Shown here: positions 1 through 12,825 of the stretch, in pieces
Layout: every line of letters begins with the position of its first letter
How positions within the stretch are numbered: the first letter of the stretch is position 1
From: Oasisia sp. SBJ-2009
Lineage: Eukaryota; Annelida; Polychaeta; Sabellida; Siboglinidae
Direction of reading: 5' to 3'
Length of the DNA: 64,000 nt
Assembly (NCBI GenBank): GCA_964017155.1
Contig: OZ024861.1
Coordinates: 30,556,976-30,620,975 of the forward strand
Made by a program: the position numbers and the translations under genes
Notes under the pieces: model-generated
Told to the model about the DNA's origin: nothing
The model's database searches: none
The model's input: only the letters and a program-made list of their open reading frames with translations

Positions 1-834
1 ACTAATGCGTGCGGCGATCTGCCGAAGGCGAAGACTCGAAGTGTCGCGACTCGGGGAAAAAGTACCACCAGCTTTCAAAGGCATGCGCCCCCACAAATAA
101 AATGTTATATTCATAAAATGATATGTACTGGATAGCAAATTTCACGCCGGATCGAATGGTACCACACACTACGCGATCTGATGCGGAACGGCGACATTGC
201 TCACGAAATACGACCATGACATAAGTTGTCATGTTTAGTTGCGTTTTAGCAGACGATTTCTTATTAGTTCAGCGTAGTGTGTATCACCAATCGATAGAGC
301 AATAATTTGTCTTCAAAATAAGCTTTATTCTCATTGAATTGGTCAAAGATTGACACAGCGCAACGTTTGAGAAGAAAGCCTATTTTACGCTTAAATTTTC
401 ACCCGGATGGTAAACGCGATGAGGCGCTCGCGCTAGCGTAACAACATAGCATCTTAGCACAGGCAGCGTGTCGTTTTAAAATGCTACTGAACGCGTTATA
501 TCTGAGGAACAAGAACGAAATTTGGTGTACAAAGAGATAACATAATGACGTTTTTATGGATATAAATTGTATTCCACAACGGTTAATATTTCTATGTGTA
601 AGTCATGCAGCGATATGGTTAATTTGAGTGAAAAATCCTTGCCCAAGCCTACATCTAGGTGATAGTTGTGTTGCTATATAACACATCTAGGCTATGGATG
701 CTGTTGATGGCTGTGTGCAACACATCTCTAGAGGTGATGATTGGGTTTGGTTTGAATACCAGTGAGACCTGGCCAGAACCAATGTTTTCTGAGAAGTAAA
801 CAAATTAAAGGTCAAGTCTGTAGAATATGGAGAA
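1..834. other. Gene-free stretch, nothing recognised
   Basis: No open frame here resembles a protein family I know. The short minus-strand frame at 2-232 has no recognisable motif. I see no tandem repeat, RNA gene or transposon end. Confidence 0.4.
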
Positions 835-1450
835 ACAACATTGACTGTGCCAGTCTACAGACGTGATGTCTGGCACTATACCAGCTCATTGGTGTACAAA
901 TCCATGGTGCTACTCCTACTTACAGACACAGCACTGATTGCCACTCTATAGAAACAGAAGGACTGGCACTACACTAGCTTTCAGAGCACTGAGTGTGCCA
1001 CTCTACAGACATGATGTTGACACTATATCAGCTCACTGAGTATTGAGTGCCACCCCGTAGACAGGAGGTCTGGTGTTACAGCAGTTCACTGAGTACTGAG
1101 CACACTCTACAGACAGGAGGCCTGATGCAATACCAGTTGACTACGTAACGAGTGCTACTCTATAGACAGAGGAGTGGCATTACACCTGTTCACTGAGTGT
1201 GCCACTCTGCAGACAGGAAGCCTGATTCAAACCAGTTCACTGAGCACTGTCACTGAGGGCCACACTGCAGGCAGAAAGCCTCATGCTACACCAGCTGACA
1301 AAGCACAGATTGCCACCATATAGACAATAGACATGATTAGCATTCCAGGACTTTAGCTTACTGAGCACTAAGTGCCACACTGTAGACTAGAGACCTAGCA
1401 CTATACCATCACACTGCACTGGGTGCCACTCTGTAGACAGACTGCAATGC
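835..1450. repeat. Diverged tandem repeat, roughly 60-85 bp unit
   Basis: The phrases 'ccactctgtagacagg', 'ctgatgcaataccagt' and 'cactgagcactgag' recur about eight times in the same order with many substitutions and small indels. Typical blocks start near 850, 1000, 1090, 1150, 1200, 1260 and 1380. The divergence suggests an old array that no longer homogenises. Confidence 0.75.
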
Positions 1451-1639
1451 TATAAAGCCAATCTGGTGTCATTAAAAACTGCCGCCAGTGATGTTATCTT
1501 TAGGGATGACTGCAGTATTGGACTAGAACATAACCTTATAATTAAAGTAGACAGTGAATCACTGACAATGCACAGAGAGAGCGAGCGACAAGATAAGCCT
1601 TGTCTTGCAGGACAACAGATGGTGACCAACTCATAGACT

Positions 1640-2035
1640 GCGTGCACTGAGAGCAGTGCAATACTGAGAGCAGTGCAATACTGAGGGCAGTACAGCACTG
1701 AGAGCAGTACGGCACTGAGAGCAGTGCGGCACCGAGAGCAGTGCGGCACCGAGAGCAGTGAGGCACCGAGAGCAGTGCGGCACCGAGAGAGCAGTGCAGC
1801 ACGGAGAGCAGTGCAGCACGGAGAGCAGTGCAGCACGGAGAGCAGTGCAGCACGGAGAGCAGCGCAGCACCGAGAGCAGCCCAGCACCAAGAGCAGTGCA
1901 GCACCGAGGGCAGCGCTGCAACGAGAGCATTGCAGCACCGAGGGCAGTGCAGCACCGAGGGCAGTGCAGCACCGAGGGCAGTGCAGCACCGAGGGCAGTG
2001 CAGTGCAGCACCGAGGGCAGTGCAGCATGGAGGGC
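1640..2035. repeat. 17-bp GC-rich minisatellite
   Basis: About 22 tandem copies of a unit close to AGCAGTGCAGCACCGAG. Variants are ordered along the array: GCGGCACCGAG first, then GCAGCACGGAG, then GCAGCACCGAGGGC. The 17-bp period keeps several frames open on both strands, so the long frames here are repeat artefacts and not genes. Confidence 0.9.
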
Positions 2036-2119
2036 TTCACTGCAGTGTATGTCGCCAGGACTTTATGCAGGATAACATCTGTTTTAGTAGACACATGCAT
2101 GTTAACTCATATACACTCG

Positions 2120-2310
2120 AGATGTGATTACGACATAACATTGAATACTAACACACGTGTGACACCCATTTTCAAAGCATAATTGACAGTATCTATGATT
2201 TTGGAAGACCCTTTTTTACTCTTATTTTTTATCCATCCACCACCCGTCCAGTGATACATTTCTTCCTGTCCAAAATAGGTTTATAACCTGTCCAAGTGAC
2301 CAGTGTCCAG
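2120..2310 (-). mobile_element. Inverted partial copy of short element B
   Basis: Read on the minus strand, this segment matches the middle of the element at 2405-2700: a ttatgc-ttgaaa block, then a block matching ggtcttccaaaacc, then a block matching gacgggtggtggacgg. The two neighbours therefore form an imperfect head-to-head pair that could fold back. Confidence 0.55.
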
Positions 2311-2404
2311 GTGTCCACACTGTTGACATGAACGCATGCAAGCACACATGCACTCAGACACTGTTTTCAGAAATGTCCAATGATAACAGGTGCTATCTCC
2401 ATGT

Positions 2405-2700
2405 AGCTTTATGCAGAAACCCGTCCACCTGTCATTTGGACAGGCAAACACAGTTGACATGTGTGAACGGGTGGTGGACGGATAAAAAATTTATGAGGCA
2501 AAAAAAGGTGCTCCAAAACCAAAGGCACATCTTTCAAAACCAAAACCATAGATATTGTCAGTTATGCCTTATGTTTGTTTGTAGTCCATTTCAGGTCATC
2601 AGGCACATTTGAAAGTTTGTAAACTGGCTTAATAGTTAACATCCATGTGTCCACCAAAACATGTGTGACTGGCAATAATTTGGTCCTGCATAAAGCCCTG
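2405..2700 (+). mobile_element. Short non-autonomous element B, copy 1 (inverted ends)
   Basis: It starts with AGCTTTATGCAG and ends with CCTGCATAAAGCCCTG, so its ends are inverted copies over about 11 bp (GCTTTATGCAG / CTGCATAAAGC). The body has a run of CCGTCCACC/GGACGGGT-like words, a 'ccaaaacc...agatattgtcagttatgcctt' block and 'ccaccaaaacatgtgtgactggc'. The same order is found at 24963, 27050 and 28278. It has no coding capacity. MITE-like, but flanking direct repeats at copy 3 look longer than usual for a DNA transposon. Confidence 0.7.
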
Positions 2701-4150
2701 GCCATCTCTGATATAAACAATGAAGCAGACTAAAGAAATAGTAATAATAAACGACCTGTAAAATCAAAAATTTGTAACATCCCTGATTCTGAGTGACACT
2801 TCTAATGTTCTTGAAATTAATATCTTAGATGCAGATGATTACTGATTCTGAATGACACTGTTGACAACACTCAATCAATCAATATCTTAGATGCAGAGCA
2901 TCATTTAAAAAAAACAGTTCTACACAGGAGTTATGCTAGCTTCTCTAGCTTACCGTGTGTATAGACACACAGTGACATTGTAACATCCCCCACCTTGTCA
3001 AACTTATAATCTTAACCATTGTCACTTATTTCTGGGCACATTTATCAAATAGAATCTAAATGTCTGAGAATAAGATCACTAATTTAAAATAACCATGTCT
3101 CACAGGTTCTAGGAAATGTATTCGTAAACATACGTCAAATTACTTGTTAAAATTAAGGCTGATTTCTTGGGTCTGAAGTTGTTTTTCTGTTGTGAATCAA
3201 ATGTGGTCTTGTACAAAAATACATACCTGTTTAATTCCCTAAAGAAATTATTAGTTGTTACAGCTGATTTAAGATTAACATTGTAGCATTTTGCACAAAA
3301 CTACTGAATTTGATGAACTGCACCATGATCTAGCTAGCTGTTTAGCCTGATTCAGTGACATAACTCACACACATAAAAAACAGATTTGTCATGAAAAAAC
3401 CCAGCCTCACATCGACTAGGCTGCAGCCATGTGTTTCACAATGTTGTTATATTTTCATAACTCAACAGTCACATAATTATTTTTGAAATGGATCCACTCG
3501 TAACTAATTCTATGGTATCTTCTAATATCACCAAAACAAAACAGAAAAGATACAAACATATTCAGCATTTTGTACACACTTGTAATAAATATCAAGCAGG
3601 TTTGCTTTTTTTTCGCAAAATTAGTCTGAGAGGTGAGTTACAAAAAAAACCTCTAACGTATGGAGCAGCTATAAGCCATTTGCCTCCTGGACTATTAATT
3701 GTTTGCTAAATCAGCAACCTTACCTTATAAATGACATTGTTTGGCAAAGACATAAGTTACTTTCACCTGATAAAACACAGCAGTGAGGAATCAATGAAGT
3801 CCTCACATATCACCCCACACACCTGCTGTTGCAGCAAGTGTAAACAGTGGTTATAGCTGGACAAGTCAGCTTTATCTAGCCTTCTGCAGGTGTCTAGGTG
3901 GGAGGTTTTTCACATTGGACATGTCCCCGACAGTCCACAGCTCAGTGGTCGTTAGTCGTTTCATTGATGAACAATAAACAAATTGATTTGTTACAGATGT
4001 CTTCACAATGTACACTAATTAGCTGAGTAATTAAACTGTGATTGTGTTTATGCTGAAGAGCTTATCTTTGTATGGGAACCAGTTGAACAGTAGTACTGAA
4101 ATAATGGTATGTTTTTCAAAATGTTGATGTAATTTTAAAGTAAGATTCAA
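2701..4150. other. Gene-free stretch, nothing recognised
   Basis: A/T-rich sequence with only short chance open frames. One local duplication is visible: 'aatatcttagatgcaga' occurs near 2820 and again near 2880, each next to a 'ctgattctga(g/a)tgacact' block. Confidence 0.4.
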
Positions 4151-4189
4151 TTGGTCTATATAATTGAGGCTGTATGTTTGTGTGTTTGG

Positions 4190-4264
4190 TGTGTGTATAG
4201 TTGTGTGTGCATGGCGTGTTTGTGTGCATGCAAGCATGCATGTGTTTCAGTGCATGTGTGTGTG

Positions 4265-4307
<43 letters not shown>

Positions 4308-4374
4308 ATGTGTGTGTGTGCGGGTGCATGTGTGTGCATATATGTGAATATGTGTGCATGTTTGCTTCAGTGTG

Positions 4375-4472
<98 letters not shown>

Positions 4473-4545
4473 TGTGTGTTTGTGTGTGTGTGCGTATGCT
4501 TGTGTGTGCATATATGTGCATGTGTGTGTGCATGCACACACCTGT
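4190..4545. repeat. (TG)n / (TGCG)n microsatellite
   Basis: Compound GT tract with a GCGTGCGTGC block near 4278-4308 and a pure GT run near 4370-4490. All open frames across it are Cys-Val or His-Thr dipeptide repeats and are artefacts. Confidence 0.97.
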
Positions 4546-4739
4546 GTGCACATATGGGAATAACAGCCATTTCAGTGTATGGTGATATTTTATATATGTA
4601 CACTGAATAAACTTAAAAATAAAATGTCTACAGGTTGAAGTGGTTATTGAAATGTTAGACAGATGTCATGGGACTAATGATGCAGTGTTGTATTGCTTGT
4701 TTATTGATGCATTTAAGCAAGTGTGACATAGGTATATGG

Positions 4740-4740
<1 letters not shown>

Positions 4741-4818
<78 letters not shown>

Positions 4819-4853
4819 CATATATATATATATATGTATACATATATATATAC

Positions 4854-4909
<56 letters not shown>

Positions 4910-4932
4910 GTATATATATATATAACACATAC

Positions 4933-4963
<31 letters not shown>

Positions 4964-4978
4964 ATTTATATATATATT
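4741..4978. repeat. (TA)n microsatellite
   Basis: Nearly uninterrupted alternating T/A with a few TATACATA and TATGTATA variants. Confidence 0.97.
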
Positions 4979-6289
4979 CATGTGATGTGTACATGTACCT
5001 GAGCATACAATCCTTCGAACCTTCGCTTATGTTTAGCATGATCATCATGTATTTTAATAGTTAACAGGTACCAGATCTGACAGGTACACAAGCATCATTT
5101 CCCTGCCTTACTTTTCTTAGTCTAGCTGAAACAAAGTCATAACTGACTAGATGAATAGTAAACTAGAGGGCATTCAGTGAAATGTTGATGAGATCTTAAA
5201 AAACATAGTTGCCCAGGTCTGCGTGGCCTAATTCAGCATAATCTCTCCATAGTGGGTTCAGGTCTTCCTCGTCAATCAATGAGTACTCACTCGAGGCCTG
5301 GAACTCGGAGCAGCCAGTTTCCGCAATATACAGAGTTTTAACAAAATTCTGTGTGTAGCCACTGCATAGATTTTAAGTACTGTTAGCAGTTATATGCACC
5401 TAGTCTTGGCTTGGCTAGTTATATCCCCATTTAAGTTTTTTTATTTGCAAGCGAAACCTTTTAGACAATAATATGTTAATTAGATCTCTTGCTCTAACAT
5501 GTAATGGTTATAAATGTGTTATTATACACATTATAATATTTTTAACAATTTAGAGGTAGTAATCAACTTTGATAGACATTTCAATAGTACAATGTTATAC
5601 AAAATTATATTATATAAAATCATATAATTATACATATTACAAGGGAAATATTCTTCTGGTATGCTCTGTAGTAAACTCATATAGATCTCCATGTGTGTGC
5701 AGATACACATAATATCTGCTAGATCCATTTGTGTGATCAATGTGTATTGTGTAATAATGGTCCCTAAAGTTAAACACACAGGGTTCTGTTGAAATACTTT
5801 TTTCACAAACAAACTAGAAGAAACCCTTGACTATGCTGATATTCTATTTTTTGTGTTATTCATATAATAAATTATGCTATCTTTTACCACATAAGAAACT
5901 GTTTGTTCTCGATCTGTATACTGCTGTTAGCAGCATCTTGCAGCCTTTATTAGCAGCAAACTAGAACTTGTTACTTCATGTATGAACTTACTTTTAACAA
6001 AATTCTTTTTCTGAGTATTTAATATTAATTATTGACAATGTGATATGTAATATATCTGGGTGATATTACAACAAATATATACATTATCTAATTACATTAC
6101 AATAATGATAGACTGAAAGTTTTTCAGAGATGAAACATTTCCTAACAAAAAATAATATCCCTGGCTTGCTGTGATAGTATTGCAGCTCTACGAACTTTTA
6201 TATTATGGTTAGCAAAATAGTCATATTAACAACGGAAGACAGTACATTGGCTGTGTTCTGTCTTCAGTCAGTCTCAGAGTTAGTGAGTT
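4979..6289. other. Gene-free stretch, nothing recognised
   Basis: A/T-rich single-copy sequence. The minus-strand frame at 5531-5812 has no recognisable motif and its coding bias looks random. Confidence 0.4.
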
Positions 6290-7130
6290 ACAGACAACTG
6301 TCGGCGGTGCACCAAATGACCGTGCCCTTTCCGTAGTTCCGATCTGATAGCTAACATTTCACACTTGCGTATCACTCGCAAATATCTCACCGCAATAGAA
6401 TTAACACACATTCGTCCCGTCTAACGACAACTGTGGTGCATTAAACTTGCGCTAAGCTGAGTCAATTCGGCTCCCATGGGTATGCGGCGGTGTCTTGTGA
6501 CTTGTCAGTCGCAAAAAATGGCACACTGCGACGAGCGCGTCCCAGGAAACCCGAAGACAGCGCACTGACAGCGCCGGTGACAGGTCGGAATTATTGGTCG
6601 CAGACGACAATCGGACAAGCACTGAGACAGCGGGAAAACTTACCTTTAGTCATCCGTCGTAAGCCATACGCGCCGCCGGCACTTTGCGATATCGCACGCA
6701 GCGGATGTCTTTCCACAAATGACCGCCACATTAAGACTGGCTCATCCTACGAGCAAACAACGACATGTTTTCGCGATGGAATACTATTCGTACGGCCGCC
6801 CGCTCCGCACAGCGCGCCGAGTCGAGGCTTGCTGCCAGGGACCCGTCATTTAAGTAGACACAAAGCGGTCAGTCGTTTCGATTTAGCAGCACCATTGCCG
6901 AGCTAAACAATTTCGTCATTATGCAGCTCTGTAGAAATTGCACTCGACGAGGGCGTCGCTAGATTTAACAGCAAGTAGGAGAGTCGCTCGCTTAATCCAT
7001 AGCGCGCGGCGGCGACATTTGTTTGTCGTGAAACGACAACTCCCTGGCATTCCCCAGACGCCGCGAGTAGGTCGTGTAGAGTCGGCGACGGAAGGACACG
7101 CTTTTGTCTACTGTGTCTGTTAATTACCGC
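6290..7130. promoter_or_regulatory. CpG-rich block, function unknown
   Basis: CpG density rises sharply against the A/T-rich flanks (many CGCG, GCCG and GGCGGCGAC words). A 138-codon frame at 6490-6906 on the plus strand and a 76-codon frame at 6903-7133 on the minus strand lie inside it. Neither resembles a known family, and open frames are expected in CpG-rich DNA because it contains few TAA/TAG. It could be a promoter or first exon of a neighbouring gene, but no splice junction convinces me. Confidence 0.3.
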
Positions 7131-8520
7131 CAATCAATTATTCATGATATGTGATATGACAGAGTGTTCAAATAAGCTGTTACTACTGTTTATGAGACGT
7201 TTGAATGGCTTGCGTGGACTGGAGAATGCATGTCTTCTATGTGTTATATATCTGTCCAACCACTAAAAAACATGTCAATTGATAGCGTGTACTATAAGAC
7301 AGTAAGCCGTGTTGGCGTCGTACCGTATGGAATGTCAAATTCCGACAAAACAACACGAGCAAGCGATTTGAAAACATTCTACACACCGGTTTTCAGTAAG
7401 CCTAATTACGCCGTTCAGATTATGACTATATAATTATGTTGGTCTATTGAGATGCCAAAGTTTGTTGACCAAAGTTGGCAGCAGTGAGCGATGCTGGTTG
7501 ACAAATTCTGCAGAGTCAAACTCAGAGGCTTGTTATACCCGCATGGGCTTAGTCTTATGTTGAACAGCTACTGTTTTAGGTATATTTGGTTCAGTGTGAC
7601 AGATACATAGCAGCCTGGTAGAATAACGAAGTTGGTCGTCTATTAATTAGACTATAATATTTTGACAATCATAGGATGTCTTACATAAACCGATCATTGC
7701 GTTTTGCCTCGCAGCAAATGTAACACGTGGACCTGTCTGTTTATGCAAAATTCGATTTGAGCTTACCGTTACTTCTAGATCCGTCTCTCTGCGTTGTGGC
7801 TAGGCCTAATCTCCCGCATTGCAATAACGGCTGTGCATCCAAGCGTGGTCCCGCGAGGCACATGTATCAGCGTACTAGGCTTCATAGTTCCTCCAGCCGC
7901 GTTGGCTGCAATCTTGGCCAACTCAAAAGCATATCAATTTCCCTGTGCAAATATGAGTTATATATACACGGTGACAAAGCATGTCTTTTTGTCTAAGCCG
8001 CAAGGAATTATGCCCGAGATTGGTCAAAAACGTCATCAACGTCTAATTAAAACAAGATTAGATATTTGCGCTGTATGCTATATTGAGGCCTGACGATTCG
8101 ATTCTGCGAAGAGGCATTATAATTATTGTAGAGAAGGTGCTAGGTAACAGATAAGAAGTTCACGCCTCTTCTCTCTAGTTCGCCAACGTCAGACGTGCAA
8201 TGCCAATAGAACCCACGTCAAGCACGAGCAACGCAGAAAGGCGTCAGCGTGATAATAAGCATAGCATTATAGAATTATAATTGCCAGAATTATTATAAAG
8301 ATTGTGTATCGGCTAAGTGCAAATGTCGTGAGTGCGTCTCGGTATTATTCGGTAGAAATTAATTAAGGACGGAGTGCACTTGGAATGGAGTCGAGATTTC
8401 CACATGTGCTTATCACTCCGAAGTTCCTTAGACGTGTCAAAGAATCTACCCTAGACAGCTAACATTGGTGAAAAGCTACCTTCAGTAACAAACCAAAATA
8501 GTTAAGTAGGCCCAGTACGA
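7131..8520. other. Gene-free stretch, nothing recognised
   Basis: Mixed-composition DNA with short open frames on the plus strand at 7727-7996 and 7794-8093 that overlap in different frames and match nothing I know. Confidence 0.4.
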
Positions 8521-8660
8521 GATGACGACACCATTCCAACTCATTCGTTGTTTGCATCGTCCCTTTGCTGAATGCCTGAATCAATCGTTTCAAACACCAC
8601 TCCATGTCGTTCGTTTTCTGCTCTTGTGTTCCCAAATATCACTCTACCTCCTTCGTTGTA
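8521..8660. repeat. Diverged short tandem repeat next to MITE A copy 1
   Basis: Words such as 'cgttgtt(t)', 'gtcgttc', 'tttcaaacaccactcca' and 'ccaaatatcactctacctcc' recur here and again at 11650-11825, next to the second copy of the same MITE. The two MITE copies therefore sit in, or were duplicated together with, related repeat arrays. Confidence 0.6.
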
Positions 8661-8664
8661 GACG

Positions 8665-9111
8665 TAAGACCACCAAAATGTGCACGTCCGCCATTACCCG
8701 ACCGCAGAGTACCTTAAAAAAGCAGCATTATGCACGTTGTCTGGATTTCTGTGAGCACATATGTAGTGTGGAGTGATTATAAATGACGTTTTTGTACAGC
8801 GTGACATCAGAGCTGTCAAATTACGACAGCTGTCATTCGGTGCATTTCTGCGTATTAATACATTTGTCATTTTGCTTGGTGATGTAATCAGGGGCAATCC
8901 GTGGGTGGCTCAAGCAGAAATGGAGGGGTGTAAGGTTTGAATGAACTTTGTGGGAGCCTGAGGTATTAAAAGTTCACGAATTTTCCACTGAACCTCTGTC
9001 TGTGGAGGGTAAACATGCTGTGAAATTGTCAATAAGAGAGCTGATCAAGATTAATAGGAAATGAAGGAAACGTTATAATGGTCGCCTATGGAAAATGCAA
9101 ATGTGGTCTTA
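8665..9111 (+). mobile_element. MITE family A, copy 1 (TA-flanked)
   Basis: A 447-bp element whose termini are inverted: TA-AGACCACC at the left and GTGGTCT-TA at the right. A second copy of the same length lies at 11198-11644. The 67-codon minus-strand frame translates identically in both copies. A TA dinucleotide at both ends fits the Tc1/mariner target duplication. It has no transposase, so it would be non-autonomous. Confidence 0.85.
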
Positions 9112-11193
9112 GGCCTAATTGAAAAACGGCCGTTTTGACATAAGAGGCACGAAAACGTAGTTTGAGCGATGCGTGAGGTTGTTGTTTTGCTTCATTTGAA
9201 GTTGCTATTGACTGTAATACAATGGAGTCATTATTTACTGATAATGCTCCATCTAGGAGAGTTACTAGAAGCAATTAGCAAGCTAGTTACCGCGTGATAT
9301 GCAAGGAAAATACACTGATAATATTGGTTATGTGGAAGTTACACGCTGCATTTTACACACCATGCGTAATATCCTATATTGAAGACAGCATGAGTTTGTG
9401 CTTCAAATGTCCCTGTTCAAGAGCGCGAATAATTTGTTTCGTATTTTTAAAAATGCGCCACATTAACGACATATTTCCAGTACGATGAGTTTAGCTGCAA
9501 CTACATTACTTATACTGTGTATGCGACATCTACAAATGCGTGTTTCTTAATAACAAATACTAAAATGAACATCCGATAGCTTCCTATTTGTTAATCCTAA
9601 TTATGTGATGCTTGCTTGTGTCGTATTTAGAACACAAAATAAGCATCAACGGGCGAGCAAAGGACATTTGATTACACCCCCACCCCTTAAACGCAGCCTC
9701 TATTTTAGTCAATTGTTGGTCGCCGAATGAAGCGGATTGTCCACGCGCGTCTAAAAAATGTACTATCTTTCACCTGCTCATTTTAGCGACATATATACCC
9801 TAACTGAAACACCGAACACAATTGAGAATATATTTAAATATACCCCAGATGTGACTGAGAATAAGAAAGCAGCGCATTTTATCCAAGCATGCCCCGACTG
9901 CCGTAATCCGATTAGGTTCATTGATGCTCATACAAACTAAAATTGAGCACCTAACAGAAGTGTCAGTATGTTGCAATTGTCTACAAGAACTAACACACCA
10001 TCCCTGTCGACAGTCTTGCACTTTTCAGCTGTAACATAACCGAATTATACAGATATTTGCATATGACATGTCAGCTTAAACTAATCACATACATAAGTGA
10101 TATATAGTGTGATAAGAAACTATATAAATCACTGGTAATTTGTATGTTCTATCCGAATTGTCAACATCTAAGATGCTCTTTATTGCACTAAAAGCAATGT
10201 GGATATGTTTTAGTAACAACATTATTACCACAATGAATGCGTTTACAGCGATCAAGTTGCGGCAGAGGGTGGCGCAACTGTCTATTCAACATTTGCCACA
10301 TGTCTATGGTGTCACTGGCCAACATTTGTTTCTGACAGTAACTAATCTACCAGCTGTATCTGATGTGTTCAATAGTGTATGTACACCAGCGAAATAATTG
10401 GTGGCATAAAAAACGACGTGTGATGGTTATGGAAGTGTCTCTGTCTAATATAATGGGTTGCGCCCGAGTAAAGTGCGGCTTATTGCAAGGGGGGTAGGGT
10501 GATAATTTGTTTGACGCAAGAGATACGTTCTACTGTGTATCACGAATATGCTTCCATCATGTAACGTGTATATTCCTGAATGTATGTCCCACATTTCAGC
10601 GTTCTACATACAATTTAATTGAAATTACCATCGAAAGACGCTGCCTGGCCTTTCAATACTGCGACAATTTATGAGAAACTGGCCTGTGATTCTGAGCCCT
10701 CCTGGGGACGTATATATACGACGCACAGTTCATAATTGCATCATACAATTAAGCAAAGTTGGTGAGCATTATGATATACAGAAATTCGTGAAATTTAGCA
10801 CTTTGCGTGTCCGAAAAAATGCTGTTCAAAAATATGATTTTTGCATTTTTATGGTGAAATTTACAACATTTAAAAAAAAAATTGTCAAAAAATATATATC
10901 TTCAATATTCTCTATATGTTACTGTCAGATCGTTAAGAGACTGTGGTGGACTGTTTGTTGTGTACAGTGCCATTAGTTTCAGGCAAACGTCTGATCTATT
11001 ATCGGTTTCTGAATAAACGTGTTTCAACCCACGCACGGTGCTATTTATCTGGGAGGGGTGCAACTTTTGAAGACGCATATTATAATTATTATCGAGATGG
11101 TGTCAATTTCCCTAGACAGTTAATCTAGCTATATGTCATTCTTGATGTATGACTAATTTTTGTGAACTTTTGACGTTTTCGGCCAATCTATTT
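9112..11193. other. Gene-free stretch, nothing recognised
   Basis: Several 60-100 codon frames occur (9294-9488, 10140-10397, 10671-10976) but none has a recognisable domain. I found no repeat beyond the MITE ends on either side. Confidence 0.4.
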
Positions 11194-11197
11194 GACG

Positions 11198-11644
11198 TAA
11201 GACCACCAAAATGTGCACGTCCGCCATTACCCGACCGCAGAGTACCTTAAAAAAGCAGCATTATGCACGTTGTCTGGATTTCTGTGAGCACATATGTAGT
11301 GTGGAGTGATTATAAATGACGTTTTTGTACAGCGTGACATCAGAGCTGTCAAATTACGACAGCTGTCATTCGGTGCATTTCTGCGTATTAATACATTTGT
11401 CATTTTGCTTGGTGATGTAATCAGGGGCAATCCGTGGGTGGCTCAAGCAGAAATGGAGGGGTGTAAGGTTTGAATGAACTTTGTGGGAGCCTGAGGTATT
11501 AAAAGTTCACGAATTTTCCACTGAACCTCTGTCTGTGGAGGGTAAACATGCTGTGAAATTGTCAATAAGAGAGCTGATCAAGATTAATAGGAAATGAAGG
11601 AAACGTTATAATGGTCGCCTATGGAAAATGCAAATGTGGTCTTA
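11198..11644 (+). mobile_element. MITE family A, copy 2
   Basis: Same length (447 bp) as the copy at 8665-9111 and apparently identical along the parts I compared. It has the same TA-AGACCACC and GTGGTCT-TA ends. Identity extends 4 bp to the left (GACG) and 5 bp to the right (GGCCT) beyond the TA dinucleotides. This suggests either a recent segmental duplication or shared target sequence. Confidence 0.85.
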
Positions 11645-11649
11645 GGCCT

Positions 11650-11825
11650 GTATGTCCGTGTCATTTTAGACATGACTCCGTGAATCTCCTTCGGCGTATT
11701 ATCATGTCGTCCTATTCACCTCTCCATCTCCTTCGTTGTATGTCCGTGTCATTTCAAACATCACTCCATGCATCTCGTGCGTTGTCTAGTCGTGTCGTTC
11801 CAAATATCACTGTATCTCGTGCGTT
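11650..11825. repeat. Tandem repeat related to 8521-8660
   Basis: Repeated words: 'tgtatgtccgtgtcatttca', 'acatcactccatgcatctcg', 'cgttgt'. About four diverged units of roughly 40-50 bp. Confidence 0.65.
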
Positions 11826-11829
11826 ATCC

Positions 11830-12078
11830 GAAACCTCTCTCTCCCCTCTCTCTCCCTTCCCCCTGTTCCCCCTCTCTTCTCTCCCTTTGTCTCTCCCCCT
11901 CTCTACCCCTCTCCATCTCCCTCGCTTTCTCACTCTCGCTTTCTCCCCCCCCCCACCCCTCCTACACTTCCTCCTTCTCTGCCTCCACCCCCTCTTCCTA
12001 AGTTTCTTTCTCACTTCTTCACACTCTCCCTCACTCTGGACATCTCTCTCCCTCTCTTCCTCTCTCTCTCTATCTCTC

Positions 12079-12128
<50 letters not shown>

Positions 12129-12150
12129 GCCCCTCCCCCCTCTCTCTCTC
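11830..12150. repeat. Polypyrimidine (CT)n-rich tract
   Basis: More than 300 bp of almost pure C/T on the plus strand, ending in a (CT)n run near 12060-12125. Such homopurine-homopyrimidine DNA can form triplex structures. The Leu/Ser/Pro frame on plus and the Arg/Glu frame on minus are low-complexity artefacts. Confidence 0.95.
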
Positions 12151-12820
12151 ATGTTGTATGTGCGTGTCGTCCATCTCCTGTGCTGTTGTCCTGGTCTTCA
12201 TTTCGCAGACATTATTACGCCTGTTTTTGCAGCTCGTGATATGCACTGCCTCGTCCAAAACCGACGTTGTGTATTTTCACTGTGTTGCGTGTGAACGAAA
12301 TGAGATAGCGGAATTACACTGACAAAAGTAATCACGATTATTGGGTTTCGTGCAGTAGTTTACAGAAACCTCGTCTGCAACTACCTACAAGAGCATCGTT
12401 TCCACTAAGTCATGCGATGCACTCCTCCGTGCAATGCCACCTAAACTGGGCTTGCCGGGACAGACGACATCAAGCTGCAGCGTTGATTGTCATCAAACGA
12501 GTATTGATTGTTACCTTTCATCATGCGAACCAGGCACAGGCAACAATCGTTTTTTATTTGTCCCACTGGATACTTGGTCCATTGGAAGCTCGTGTGAGAT
12601 AAGGAATGCAATACGATATCAATGCGTAATTGTCACAAGAAGATTACATAGTCATTCGGAATGGTCACGGAATTTGTTTTGTGAGAGCAGAACAGATCAG
12701 GCGCTTTCCATTCAAGTGATTATCGTCCTGAATTTGAGTTATGCAACACAACGTTATCCGTACTCTAAAACAAAAATATTCCCTGGATAGAAGCGCACGA
12801 AACACGCAATGGTGCAGTGG
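12151..12820. other. Gene-free stretch, nothing recognised
   Basis: A 118-codon plus-strand frame at 12434-12790 is the longest; I do not recognise it. Confidence 0.35.
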
Positions 12821-12825
12821 GTATA

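Noticed and set aside
1450..2182. Several overlapping Cys/Ala/Leu-rich and Gln/Ser-rich frames
   Set aside because: Artefacts of the 17-bp minisatellite; open on both strands simultaneously.
6490..6906. 138-codon frame as a host gene
   Set aside because: It lies in CpG-rich DNA where stops are rare, has no recognisable motif and no supporting splice or repeat evidence.
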